DNA from: JASLPR01 sp964496475
GTDB taxonomy: Bacteria > Chloroflexota > UBA11872 > VXNJ01
NCBI GenBank assembly: GCA_964496475.1
Contig: CAZBZS010000003.1
Span: forward strand, 45,028 to 109,027
Length of the DNA stretch: 64,000 nt
Direction of reading: 5' to 3'
Part shown: in pieces, positions 9,601-17,896 of the stretch
Layout: each line of letters starts with the position of its first letter
Numbering within the stretch: the stretch's first letter is position 1
Notes under the pieces: model-generated
Told to the model about the DNA's origin: nothing
The model's input: only the letters and a program-made list of their open reading frames with translations
Database searches by the model: none
Made by a program: the position numbers and the translations under genes

Positions 9601-10205
9601 AGCCGGGGACCGAGCTCGGCATGGATATCGGAGAGCCGTTGCAGGTTGCGCTCCGTCTGATCCAACCGGCGCCGGGCATCGTCCCGACGGGCGTAATAGC
9701 GAGAAACCCCGGCCCCTTCTTCAAGCAGCAACCGGCGATGCTCGGGCCGCAAGCTGAGCGCGGCGTCGACTTCACCCTGGCCAATGACCATGCTGCCGCC
9801 CAGCACTATGCCGCCCGACCGCAGCAGATCCTGGATGTCCTTCAGGCGCACGCGCGACCCGTTGAGCCGATACTCATTTTCGCCCGAGCGATAGGCCCGC
9901 CGGGTGACGCTGACCTCCTCGAAGTCGATGGGAAGCCAGTGATCGGCGTTTTCGAAGGTGATCGTGACCTCCGCCATGCCAGAGCGGGACCGGCTGCCCC
10001 CCCCGCCAAAGATCACGTCCTCGGTTTTAGTGCCGCGCAGGCTGCGCATGCTCTGTTCGCCCATCGCCCAGCGAATTGCGTCCGCCACATTACTCTTGCC
10101 GGTGCCGTTGGGACCGACGATGGCCGTGACCCCGGGAGTGAATTCAAGCTCGGTGCGGCGGGCGAAGCTCTTAAACCCGACTATCTCCAGGCGGCGCAGG
10201 TACAT
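6627..10205 (-). CDS. smc: Chromosome segregation protein SMC
   Basis: The 1192-residue product has the full SMC architecture. An N-terminal ATPase half carries the Walker A GPNGTGKSNVADAI near residue 32. Long heptad-rich coiled coils flank a hinge around residues 515-650 (RRGIAALLENADQLGVRGLL onward). The C-terminal half has the signature LSGGERSLVSIALLFAM and Walker B CVLDEVDAALDEAN. SMC dimers with ScpAB organise and separate the chromosome. The gene directly abuts rnc upstream (rnc stop at 10206-10208), an arrangement common in bacteria, and is followed by the PASTA gene, so the three are likely one operon. Confidence 0.97.
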   Translation of the reverse strand: MYLRRLEIVGFKSFARRTELEFTPGVTAIVGPNGTGKSNVADAIRWAMGEQSMRSLRGTKTEDVIFGGGGSRSRSGMAEVTITFENADHWLPIDFEEVSVTRRAYRSGENEYRLNGSRVRLKDIQDLLRSGGIVLGGSMVIGQGEVDAALSLRPEHRRLLLEEGAGVSRYYARRDDARRRLDQTERNLQRLSDIHAELGPRLEVLCEQAEVAARSKELARELDERSRVLLAHRVALAIGAEESALAARAEAEGRLAEFETGNAEDDAIVTPEQVEAARKTSIRAEVAHEGLRASVGDLTAGARLASQRVEFEERALADLETRLADASEAQTSAAAVVAQTEVDLAELEASCSGLEVELGEAGPEAPSDEHMAGLQAGVAETREAAAELAGEVARLQQSQQALVTRQTENDKDAASAAGDLQEASQTMASRQDEVVDAGRRVRDAEAHLVEARQARDGAAARVRGLRAELERARTEALEKRAAIEGMRAEVQAISTAGAESVAARRGIAALLENADQLGVRGLLRTGFVTIPAEFSRVVDAALGHLLEDVVIDRLEDLGDAIAFLRREHDARVRFRPAVGFPEQSGGRWQFGGGPPAGPGIVGTLDGLISVRPDFEAALLPLLRTIVVVDHLDTALGLRADDRRAAAYRLVTLDGELVDQDGSVLVGRWDEETVADLSLRAVELEAEMEGAKARADAATGKEKMAEESLAVAVAEEERANEELEATTLVDVGTRSGLRGGEEELKLARRQESFWQELVERTTATGDELVTRLQTARERLAELQPGIGPSREAVESAEESLAASQRLVSASGISEIRSRLTLEKERLKNARNRLNTQQNLVESTERDSEKFAAEVAAIGERLESAHAESESGEARAATARAELPALLEAAEEGRRQIAELEFSRRQADLVQRARVVERGEITNAICAAGDRAESAGQRVTDIRERISQELGPEPLEPHRYSRPVGELEAEIERLRRLVHEAGPVNPLAPQQFQEEGERFRDLGEQIQDMEHTVEELRKLTGELESAVQSEFMEAFNLIRTEFREYFRILFNGGDADIVLSDPEEPAASGIKITAKLPGKRTQRLEALSGGERSLVSIALLFAMFSARPGPLCVLDEVDAALDEANTIRFRRILHEFASRTQFIVITHNPGTIEEADSILGVSMPANGVSQLVSVRMNGVDGAGASAGVEVSSSA

Positions 10206-10940
10206 CTAGTTCGCGGCCTGGTTGGTCCGGGCGGACCGATCCCGGCGAAGCACTTCAAGGGCGCGGCCGGCGGCGTCCAACTCGGCCCGCTGCACGCTGC
10301 TGCCTTCGCCTTGGCTGAAGACCACACCGTTAACAGAAACCTCAACGCGGTATGTCTTGTCTTCGTGCGGACCTGAGTAGTCAATGAGATGGTAAAGAGG
10401 ATGCTGTCCTCCATCCTCGAACGTAAGCTGCTGCAATCGAGATTTGTTATCCGTATGCGGTTTTGGGGTGAAATCGTATCGTTGAAAGAAGTCCTCGAAC
10501 CACGGTAAAAGGAAGGCCTCGATTTCGGACATACCACCGTCGACAAAGACGCCGCCGATGATGGCTTCGTAGGCACGTCCGATGACGGTCTTGCGGGACC
10601 GGCCTCCGGCCAAATTGACTCCACGTCCAGTGCTGACGAAGTCAGCAAGCTCAATCGTTTCGGCCCGCCTAGCGAGGGACCGGAGGCTGACGAGGGCCGC
10701 GCGGGCCGGCGAAAGTTCGCCTTCAGGGCGGTCGGGATAGTGCTTAATGAGGTAGTCGGCGGCCGCAAGCCCCAGCGCGGCGTCGCCAAGGAACTCAAGC
10801 CGCTCGTTGGAATCGGTGGCCTTCAGGTCAGATTCGTTAACCAGCGAGCGGTGGATGAGAGCGCGACGCAGAAGCTCCCGATCGCCGAATGCATAGCCGA
10901 GACGGGATTCGAGGACGTCCAACTGAGAATCGGAATTCAT
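10206..10940 (-). CDS. rnc: Ribonuclease III
   Basis: The 244-residue product is a normal-length RNase III. The signature NERLEFLGDAALGLAAADYL lies near residues 44-63, with the catalytic acidic residues there and at EAIIGGVFVDGG (about 115-128). A C-terminal double-stranded-RNA-binding domain runs from about residue 165 (KSRLQQLTFEDGGQHPLYHL, then VEVSVNGVVFSQGEGSS). The enzyme processes rRNA precursors and some mRNAs. It is the first gene of the rnc-smc-PASTA block read leftwards. The 183 bases upstream, to the ilvE stop, hold no gene I can support. Confidence 0.96.
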   Translation of the reverse strand: MNSDSQLDVLESRLGYAFGDRELLRRALIHRSLVNESDLKATDSNERLEFLGDAALGLAAADYLIKHYPDRPEGELSPARAALVSLRSLARRAETIELADFVSTGRGVNLAGGRSRKTVIGRAYEAIIGGVFVDGGMSEIEAFLLPWFEDFFQRYDFTPKPHTDNKSRLQQLTFEDGGQHPLYHLIDYSGPHEDKTYRVEVSVNGVVFSQGEGSSVQRAELDAAGRALEVLRRDRSARTNQAAN

Positions 10941-11123
10941 ATCCGGTTAACGCGACTGGGAATGGCAACACTTGCAGAGCCGCGGAAAGACCTGGATCGG
11001 GTGGAGGTGGGGAGGTTCCGGGAGCCGTCGGGTCGATGCGGACGGACCGCCGGATGGAGTCGTGAAACCGGGGAGACCGCTGGAGCTTCCCTGATCGCTA
11101 CCTCTCCCGAGCGGGGCGCCGGC

Positions 11124-12098
11124 TCAGGCCTGTCTGACCGCAGCGCTCATGTTGGCCGGGTAGACCGCGGTACACCAGTGGGCGTACTTCGGATGCTTAC
11201 CCTTTACAACTTCAAAGTATAGCTTCATCAGGTCTGCCGTGATGGGTCCGATTTCGCCCGAGCCGACCATCCGATTATCCACATGCGATACCGCCGAAAT
11301 CTGGGCGCCGGTGCCGCAGAGGAACATCTCGTCGGCGATGTACAGCTCGGTTCGATCGATCGATCGCTCGATGCTCTCGAGGCCGAATTCGTCCCGGGCA
11401 AGCTGAATCACCGTGGCGCGGGTTATACCTTCAAGGATGTTCTCGGACCGTCCCGGCGTGACCAGCACTCCGTCCCGCACGATGAAGACGTTCTCGCCCG
11501 ACCCTTCGCTCACGTGGCCGGCGGCCGTGAGCATGATCGCCTCGTCGTAGCCGTTCTCCTCGGCCTCGGTCCGGGCCAGGGCGGAGTTGATATAGATCCC
11601 GGTGGCCTTGGCCCGCGCCGGGATCATGTTGTCGTCAATTCGCTGCCAGGAGCAAACGCCGCAGCGAATCGGCTTGTTCACGTCCAGGTAGTCGCCAAAC
11701 GGAACCGCGTAGAGGAAGAAGTCGTCCGGATAGAACTCGATGCCGGATTCGGTGCGGCGGGCCATCCCCAGTCCAACGATCTGGGTGCTCTTGTAGACCA
11801 CCGGCCGGATGTAGACATCGGTGCGATATTCGTTTCGGACGGCGATGTTGACCGCGATCTCGATCAGTTCCTCAACCGAGAAACGCAGGTTCATGCGCAG
11901 AATTCGGGCGGATCGGTGCAGGCGCTCGAAGTGTTCGACCACCCGGAAGATATACATCTGCTCGTCGTCTTCATTCCAGTAACCGCGGATGCCTTCGAAC
12001 GCGCCGGTGCCGTAGTTGAGGGCGTGCGTCTTTACGCCGACCTTGGCCTGGGAAATGGGGACGTATTCACCCTCGAAAAAGGCCCACTCTTCAGCCAT
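11124..12098 (-). CDS. ilvE: Branched-chain amino acid aminotransferase
   Basis: This 324-residue fold-type IV PLP enzyme interconverts leucine, isoleucine and valine with their 2-oxo acids using glutamate/2-oxoglutarate. Visible motifs are HALNYGTGAFEGIRGYW near the N-terminus, the lysine region MIPARAKATGIYINSALA that holds the PLP Schiff-base lysine, EAIMLTAAGHVSEGSGENVF, and the C-terminal LFCGTG-like segment MFLCGTGAQISAV. Length and order match IlvE closely. No other branched-chain biosynthetic genes are nearby, so it appears to be a stand-alone locus. The start ATG (MAEEWAFFEGEYVP) is the usual one for the family. Confidence 0.95.
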   Translation of the reverse strand: MAEEWAFFEGEYVPISQAKVGVKTHALNYGTGAFEGIRGYWNEDDEQMYIFRVVEHFERLHRSARILRMNLRFSVEELIEIAVNIAVRNEYRTDVYIRPVVYKSTQIVGLGMARRTESGIEFYPDDFFLYAVPFGDYLDVNKPIRCGVCSWQRIDDNMIPARAKATGIYINSALARTEAEENGYDEAIMLTAAGHVSEGSGENVFIVRDGVLVTPGRSENILEGITRATVIQLARDEFGLESIERSIDRTELYIADEMFLCGTGAQISAVSHVDNRMVGSGEIGPITADLMKLYFEVVKGKHPKYAHWCTAVYPANMSAAVRQA

Positions 12099-12231
12099 CG
12101 CTAACCATCAACCCTCTACTGGAGCTCGAAATCCCGCGCCCGGCCTGATTCAAATTACAGGCGGCGAGACCCGGCCAAACGGTGCGGAATTATACAGCCC
12201 GACACCGGCTCCTGGAGGAGTAGCCGCGGGA

Positions 12232-12756
12232 TCATCCCTCAAGCAGGCGACGGCGCAGGAAGATGAGGTCCCCGCGCAGGTCGTTGGTTTCGTAGAACTC
12301 CCTAAATCCCCACTTCTCATAAAGCGCACGGGCATATTCGTTGGGACGATCCACCCCAATCACCAGCACCGACCGGCCAAACCGGCGAGCCGAAGCCGAA
12401 GCACTCTCTACCAGGGCGCGAGCAACCCCGCGGCGGCGGTATTCATCCATGACGTAAAGCGTATGCATATAGCACTCGGTGAGGCCGTCGGCGATGGCCG
12501 GATCGATATTGCGAAAGCGAGTCCAGAGCTGCCCGACTAGGTCTCCGTTCTCCTCCCACACGGCGACCTGACAGGCTTGAATTCCCCGATCGACCTCGCC
12601 GAAATAGCGATCCAGAACGTGCATCTGGCTGGGAGCGCGCGCCTCACCCCAGTGAAAACTAAGTTCGTAAGCGTCCCCGGGGCCGCCGGAGCGGACGGCG
12701 AATGGCGCCGCCTCACTGGCATCACCCTCGCGGACGGCATCGCGAACTTGAGTCAT
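12232..12756 (-). CDS. GNAT-family N-acetyltransferase
   Basis: The product of about 174 residues has a GNAT core: ACQVAVWEENGDLVGQLW (beta strands 2-3), HTLYVMDEYRRRGVARALV (strand 4 and the acetyl-CoA pyrophosphate loop, RRGVA) and a C-terminal NEYARALYEKWGFREF (helix 4 and strand 5). I set the start at the ATG at 12756 because a GGGGTGGG ribosome binding site precedes it. The frame stays open upstream to 13047, but those residues are low-complexity and overlap the next gene. The substrate cannot be inferred. The enzyme could acetylate a small molecule or a protein N-terminus. Confidence 0.8.
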   Translation of the reverse strand: MTQVRDAVREGDASEAAPFAVRSGGPGDAYELSFHWGEARAPSQMHVLDRYFGEVDRGIQACQVAVWEENGDLVGQLWTRFRNIDPAIADGLTECYMHTLYVMDEYRRRGVARALVESASASARRFGRSVLVIGVDRPNEYARALYEKWGFREFYETNDLRGDLIFLRRRLLEG

Positions 12757-13009
12757 CTGGCATCCCACCCCATCGGCAAGCTGCTCTACGGATTCTAAGG
12801 GCGTTGAGTCCGTCCGCCTACTCCTCGTGGAGGGAGACCGCTGCAGGTGGATTACGATGGGTGCACTACGGTGGCGAGCGACCGCCACAGCAGGAGGTGT
12901 CGCTTTTGCCGCAGCCGACCGGGCCGGCCGGATGGCTGCGTCGCCCAGGCGTGGAGCGTTGCCGAGGTGCTGCGCGCCCACGAGCGCTTGCGGAAGTCTC
13001 CGGCGGAAC
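12757..13009. other. Gap between GNAT and DUF6062 genes
   Basis: About 250 bases without a supported gene. An open frame from the GNAT gene continues leftward-read through here, but its translation is arginine-, alanine- and proline-rich with no domain. I see no RNA gene, repeat or clear terminator. Confidence 0.5.
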
Positions 13010-13807
13010 CTACCTGATTTCGGGCTTGCCAACGATGCCATCCACAACGTCGTAGAGGGCCTTGCGCTCCGCCTCGCTTAGACGTTCCTCGTTGGCCAAG
13101 TGATCGGCTTTGCGCACGACCTCGGCCAGGTGCACCTGAATCTGTTCCCAAGCGACAAGATTTACCTCGGCCAGCACCCGGACCGTCTCCGCATCGAGAG
13201 CGGAGCCAAGCGCCAGTCGCAAATGAACCAGACAAAGGCCGTTCGAGGCCCGGTATTTGTCCAGCAGCAGCGGGTCGTCCAGATAGGTCGTCAGCGCCGA
13301 AACGTAACGGTTCTCGGAACGGTCAATCTCCACGCACGCTGGACACGGGCGCGGGATGGAGAAAACTGGCGACTCGCGGCCGCCGCGCCGGTACTGCCAG
13401 CGTCGCAGCGCCGTCGGAATTATTGAGCGGGCGTAGCCCGGATCGGCTTTGCTCAGCTCCCTCTGGAGCTTCTTGAGGATGTCGGCGTAGGTGATCGCGA
13501 CCGCCAGCGTGTCGAGTTCCTCCAGTAGTTGGTGAGCGTGACGGTTGCAGTAGCCGTTGGCCTCGCGGAGTTTCTTGCGGGCGCCGACATCCGTGACGTT
13601 TTCCTCACAATAAGTGTGCAGGTATCGACGGACGGTCCGATCGGCGAGCCAGCAGACGGCGCAGTCCTCGTGATGCAGGGCCTCGTAAAGCTCGGCAAAG
13701 CTCGGCTCCTTGCTGGAAAATCGAGGATCGGACCAGTCGATCTCGAAGAGTTCGGCCTTGCGGCCGCCGCTGTAGTCGGAGGGCAGGGGCTTACGTGAAG
13801 GTGGCAT
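13010..13807 (-). CDS. DUF6062-type cysteine/histidine protein
   Basis: The 265-residue product is soluble and mostly helical. It carries two copies of a Cys/His pattern: CAVCWL followed by a CNRH motif in the first half, and CPAC followed by CLVH in the second. The duplicated CxxC plus CxxH arrangement suggests two metal-binding (zinc or iron-sulfur) sites created by internal duplication. It resembles proteins annotated as DUF6062, whose function is unknown. It is divergent from the Lon-like gene, with 92 bases between the two starts. Family assignment is from pattern memory; the biochemical role is not known. Confidence 0.75.
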   Translation of the reverse strand: MPPSRKPLPSDYSGGRKAELFEIDWSDPRFSSKEPSFAELYEALHHEDCAVCWLADRTVRRYLHTYCEENVTDVGARKKLREANGYCNRHAHQLLEELDTLAVAITYADILKKLQRELSKADPGYARSIIPTALRRWQYRRGGRESPVFSIPRPCPACVEIDRSENRYVSALTTYLDDPLLLDKYRASNGLCLVHLRLALGSALDAETVRVLAEVNLVAWEQIQVHLAEVVRKADHLANEERLSEAERKALYDVVDGIVGKPEIR

Positions 13808-13899
13808 TTACTCAACCATAATGTCGGCAGGGTGCCAATTCTTACGATCAGGGCCGATAGCTCCACGATATAATCGGCGGTGCTATCGCCAAGAGTCTA

Positions 13900-15522
13900 A
13901 TGGCTTCTCCACACGGGTACAGTAAGGCGTTGCCGCTCAGTCCCGAAGATCTGCAAGCAAGGCTGGACAAGCTCGCCCTGCCGGAAGAGGCGATCGCCAC
14001 CGCGCGGGCCCGGGCCGCCAGCATCCAGGGCGTCGAGGCCACCTCGCTCGAGTACGTCGACACCTACTACTACCTCGACCATTTACTACGATTGCCGTGG
14101 GACCACGCGCCGAAAACGAAGGTCGATATCCTGTCCTTGTCCGAGCAGTTGCGCATGGGACACTTCGCCCCAGAGTTCATCCACGAGGCCCTTGTCGAGT
14201 TTCTCGCGTCGGCGTATTCGGAACCCACCAACGGACGGCTGGGCAAACTGCCGGTCCCGGTGTTGGCGGGTCCGGAAGGTACGGGAAAGCGCACCCTGGG
14301 GAGAAAAATCGGCGCGGCGATAGCCCGCCCGGTAGAGGTTGTAGAACTGCGACTGATGGCCAGCGACGCCGGTCTCTTCGGGACGATGTCGGAACGAGGG
14401 CGCGGCCATCCGGGAGCGATCGTGGAGGCCTTGCAACGCGCCGAGCGGCGGGACGCCGTGGTGGTCCTGGCCAACGTCGAGTGGGCCGTGCGGACCTGGG
14501 AGGATCACGGGCTGTCGGTAATCAACCTTGTGTTCAACGAGGGAGAGCGCGAGCGCTTTCGGGACCGGTTCTTGGACGTGGAATTCGATCTCAGCGACGT
14601 ACTATTCGTGATCACCACCAACGCTCTCGACTTCCTCCCGCCGGAGGTCTACGCCAAACTTCTGCCGGTCGAATGCACCGGGTACGTGACCTCGCGAAAG
14701 CTGGAACTCGTCCAGGAGCAAATCCTGCCATCGCTGCTGGAAAAGCACGGCCTGGCGGCGTCGAATTTCGACCTTCAGGACGACGCAGCGCAGGTTCTCG
14801 TGACCGACTACGCGTTGGAGGCCGGGGTGGCCATCCTGGAGGCAGCGCTCGACGAAGCCTGTCGCAAGGTGGCCGCCGGGATATTGCTGAATCGACCGCC
14901 GCCCCAGCGCATCGACGCAGAAGTCGTCCGGAACCTGCTCGGAGTTCCACGCAAATATTTCGGGTCGCTGGAGCGGCTAGGGCAGCCGGGCATGGCAAAA
15001 GGTATTCTGGGGTCCGTCGAGGGGGCGTTGGTCGAAGTGATGGAAGTGGCCACCGTGCCGGGTTCCCGGGGCTTCACCGTCGCGGGACATCAGGCCGACG
15101 AGATGAGTCGTGTGATTGACGTCGCCTACAACTTCGTCCATTCACGCATGACCGAGCTGGACGTCTCCGCCCGGCAACTTTACGAGTACGGCTACACCTT
15201 CAATCACCGGGTCGGCTCCGACAATCGCGATGCGCCGTCGATGTCCCTAGCGGTGCTCGTTTCCCTCGTCTCAGCGTTGCGAGACAAGCTCGTCGACCCC
15301 GAGCTGGCGCTGACCGGCGAAATGTCCCTGGGCGGCAAGGTGCTGGGGGTGCGGGGACTGGATCACAAGCTGCTGGCGGCGCACCGGCATGGTATTCGAC
15401 GAATGATCATTCCAAAGGCAAACGAGCCCGATCTGGACGATCTGCCCGATACCCTGGCCAACGATATCAGCATCATCACCGTCGATGAAGTGGAGCAGGC
15501 GCTCCGCGTGGCCTTGCAATAG
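13900..15522 (+). CDS. Lon-like protease lacking the N-terminal substrate domain, with degenerate AAA+ motifs
   Basis: The 540-residue product begins where the Lon ATPase region begins: YLDHLLRLPW (58-67) mirrors the Lon YLDWLL-LPW segment. Walker A is GPEGTGKRT (124-132). The Walker B region reads VVVLANVEW (187-195) without the usual DE, and the arginine-finger position after sensor 1 (VITTNALD, 237-244) carries YAKLL rather than DR. The C-terminal Lon protease domain keeps the Ser-Lys dyad, S447 in DAPSMS and K490 in GLDHKLLAAHRHGIR. It is probably a Lon paralogue specialised in proteolysis or regulation. The usual 200-300 residue N-domain is missing. A housekeeping Lon is expected elsewhere. 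Confidence 0.82.
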   Translation: MASPHGYSKALPLSPEDLQARLDKLALPEEAIATARARAASIQGVEATSLEYVDTYYYLDHLLRLPWDHAPKTKVDILSLSEQLRMGHFAPEFIHEALVEFLASAYSEPTNGRLGKLPVPVLAGPEGTGKRTLGRKIGAAIARPVEVVELRLMASDAGLFGTMSERGRGHPGAIVEALQRAERRDAVVVLANVEWAVRTWEDHGLSVINLVFNEGERERFRDRFLDVEFDLSDVLFVITTNALDFLPPEVYAKLLPVECTGYVTSRKLELVQEQILPSLLEKHGLAASNFDLQDDAAQVLVTDYALEAGVAILEAALDEACRKVAAGILLNRPPPQRIDAEVVRNLLGVPRKYFGSLERLGQPGMAKGILGSVEGALVEVMEVATVPGSRGFTVAGHQADEMSRVIDVAYNFVHSRMTELDVSARQLYEYGYTFNHRVGSDNRDAPSMSLAVLVSLVSALRDKLVDPELALTGEMSLGGKVLGVRGLDHKLLAAHRHGIRRMIIPKANEPDLDDLPDTLANDISIITVDEVEQALRVALQ

Positions 15523-15599
15523 GAGGTATCGTTTAGCGACCGTCGGGCAAATCCTTGAGGCTATCGGCGGGATCACCCTCTAAGCGAGAATTTCAGTAA

Positions 15600-16784
15600 A
15601 TGTTTGGCATAGGCACCTTCGAGATCGTCCTGGTCCTGGCGATCGCTCTGATAATCCTTGGCCCCGACCGCCTCCCGCAGGCCATGGGCACCGTCGGACG
15701 TTGGGTACGAGAATTACGCCGCCTGACCGGCGAATTTCGACAGGAATTCGACGAGGAGATCAAACTCCTGCAGAGCGAGATCGCGAATCTGCGCGAAGAA
15801 GCTGAGTTGACCCGGCAGGAGCTGGAGGAAATCCACGCCGACATCGTGGAGACGGTGGGTGGGGTCCAGCAGGACCTGGACGAGGCCGGCCAGGACATGC
15901 GGGCCGAATTTGGGATGGCGGAGGCCGCCCTGCGCGGGGAGGATTCCGGCGTCACGGTGGCCCCGAGATCAACCTCCGCGCAGACCGCCGCCGAATTGGC
16001 CAGGCAGCCGGCCGTCGATCCCACCGACGCCATGTACCGGGCCATTCATGAGACCTTCGCCGCGCCAAACGGCCAGCCGGCTGTTTCGCCGCTACCGGTG
16101 GTCACCGGTTCGCCCGGCACGCGCCCGCAGATACCGACTCCCACGACGCCATCCGAGGCGACCGTAAACATTGGTGGACGCCTCGACGCCATGCACGCGG
16201 AAGTGGCGGAACTGGCGGGCGCCGGCGGCGAGCAATCCGTTCGGAGGTTCTCGCCCCAGAGTCAACAGTTCGGCACCCTACTGAAGGTGGTGGCAACCGC
16301 CGGGGGCGAGACCTTGGAGAAGGCAAAGAAGGAGCTGCAGCGGCAGGCGGCGAAGGATGCCATCAAGCTGGCTCACCTCAACGGGAAAGGCCCGGCCGGA
16401 ATCGCGCTAGCCTGGGCTGCGCAACGACAATCGCTCGTGAAAGACGGCTCAATCGAGATCGACACCAGCGAAGCCGGGCACGTACTCATAAGGATGCGTG
16501 AGTGTCCCTACGGGTTGAAACAAGGATCCGAAGTTCCGATCTGCAAATTGAGCAACGCTTACGACCTCTCCCTGGCCGAGCAGATGGGCGCGGTGGCCAA
16601 GTATGAGATGCGAATGACGACCATGCACCCTTATTGCGAGCTTGTAATCCAAACTCCGGAGATGGCGGCCAAAATAGCGGCGGCCGAGTTGGAGGGCGCA
16701 AAGCCGGCCGTCTCGTCGGAGGACTCCGCCGACCCGAACGGCGCGCCGGAGGCGGCTGAGAAGGTCGCGGCGGAATCGGAGTAG
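15600..16784 (+). CDS. TatA/TatB-like membrane protein fused to a cysteine-containing C-terminal domain
   Basis: The 394-residue product starts as a Tat translocase TatA/B subunit: MFGIGTFEIVLVLAIALIIL helix, the GPDRLPQ hinge and an amphipathic helix. It continues with a coiled coil (about 38-110), a low-complexity Pro/Thr/Ala linker (120-190) and an unexpected folded domain (about 225-350) with C302, C315 and C346 in CPYG, PICK and HPYCEL contexts. A typical TatA or TatB is under 180 residues. The C-terminal domain resembles small-molecule sensor or hydrolase-like folds but I cannot name it. An acidic tail ends the protein. It may be a Tat component with a sensory or partner-binding extension. 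Confidence 0.78.
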   Translation: MFGIGTFEIVLVLAIALIILGPDRLPQAMGTVGRWVRELRRLTGEFRQEFDEEIKLLQSEIANLREEAELTRQELEEIHADIVETVGGVQQDLDEAGQDMRAEFGMAEAALRGEDSGVTVAPRSTSAQTAAELARQPAVDPTDAMYRAIHETFAAPNGQPAVSPLPVVTGSPGTRPQIPTPTTPSEATVNIGGRLDAMHAEVAELAGAGGEQSVRRFSPQSQQFGTLLKVVATAGGETLEKAKKELQRQAAKDAIKLAHLNGKGPAGIALAWAAQRQSLVKDGSIEIDTSEAGHVLIRMRECPYGLKQGSEVPICKLSNAYDLSLAEQMGAVAKYEMRMTTMHPYCELVIQTPEMAAKIAAAELEGAKPAVSSEDSADPNGAPEAAEKVAAESE

Positions 16785-16861
16785 GCCACGATGCTCGGCT
16801 GTCCGGCCCGGCGCGGGACCCCCGACTGTCAACTGAAATTTTCAGGTAAGGCAGGTGACGA

Positions 16862-17896
16862 TTGCGGATCGCGCATGAATTCCTGGTAGAAATCGCAGCT
16901 GCCCTTCTGCGCACGAAAGGGATACCCGCGAATTCGGCCGGCTTCGTCGCGGAGACGCTGGTTGACTCCGACCTGCGGGGGCATTTCTCCCACGGAGTCC
17001 ACCAACTGTGGGGCTATTTGGAGTCGCTGGACAACGGCCGCGTAAACGCGAATCCCACGATCAAGACGGTGGAGCGGACGGCGAGCGGTATACAGCTAGA
17101 TGCCGACGGCGGGATGGGCCAGCTCGGCGCGAGGGACGGAATACTAGCGGCGATAGACCTGGCCCGAAAATCCGGCGTCGGCGTGGCCACCGTAAGCCGG
17201 TCCACGCATTACGGAGCGGGCGGCTACTGGGTGCGAATGGCCGTCTCCGCCGGAATGATTGGGTTCACCACCGCAAACGATCCGGGCGTCACGGTGGCCG
17301 CCCACGGGAGTTCAGAAGCGGCGCTGGGAAATCTGCCCTACGCATGGGGCGTCCCCGCGGGCCGGAAGACCGACATCGTGCTGGACATGGGAACCGGAAC
17401 GGTGGCTGACGGGAAGGTCAGCCTGGCGGCCCTGGACGGCTCTCCGGCCGGAGCCGGGTGGGGGATGGACGCCGACGGCGAGCCGGCGATCGGGGCTGCT
17501 GATATCGCCGCACTATTGCCTTTCGGCGGAGCAAAAGGATTCGGCATTAACCTGGTGAGCGACGTGCTCGGAGGAATCCTTGCCGGAAACGAGGCAAGCT
17601 CCGTACTGGCGCAGCGATCGGAGCAAGATGACGCCTGGACGAGCCATTTCTTCCTAGCTCTGGATGTCGCGGCGCTCACGGATGAATCAGAATTTCGGGC
17701 GCGCGTGGATCGGCAAATCCAGGCCGTGCGGGCGGCAAGACGCGCGCCGGGCGTGGAGCGCATACTGATCCCCGGTGAACGTGCCGAGAAGAACCGTCGG
17801 GAGCAACTGGAATTGGGGATCGAATTGCCGGCGACGGTACAAAGCCGGCTGGAGGAATTGGCGGAGGCCAGCGGGGTTTCGGCGCCGTGGAGGTAG
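16862..17896 (+). CDS. Ldh-family NAD(P)-dependent dehydrogenase (malate/L-lactate/sulfolactate type)
   Basis: The 344-residue product belongs to the LDH2/MDH2 oxidoreductase family, which is unrelated to the Rossmann-fold malate dehydrogenases. Signs are DLRGHFSHGVHQLWGYLE near the N-terminus, STHYGAGGYWV (active-site histidine region), TTANDPGVTVA, and DMGTGTVADGKVSLA. Family members oxidise 2-hydroxy acids such as malate, L-lactate, sulfolactate or ureidoglycolate with NAD(P); the substrate here cannot be fixed. I chose the TTG at 16862 because of the AAGGCAGGTGA sequence just before it. The stop overlaps the next gene start by 10 bases, so the two are translationally coupled. Confidence 0.88.
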   Translation: MRIAHEFLVEIAAALLRTKGIPANSAGFVAETLVDSDLRGHFSHGVHQLWGYLESLDNGRVNANPTIKTVERTASGIQLDADGGMGQLGARDGILAAIDLARKSGVGVATVSRSTHYGAGGYWVRMAVSAGMIGFTTANDPGVTVAAHGSSEAALGNLPYAWGVPAGRKTDIVLDMGTGTVADGKVSLAALDGSPAGAGWGMDADGEPAIGAADIAALLPFGGAKGFGINLVSDVLGGILAGNEASSVLAQRSEQDDAWTSHFFLALDVAALTDESEFRARVDRQIQAVRAARRAPGVERILIPGERAEKNRREQLELGIELPATVQSRLEELAEASGVSAPWR

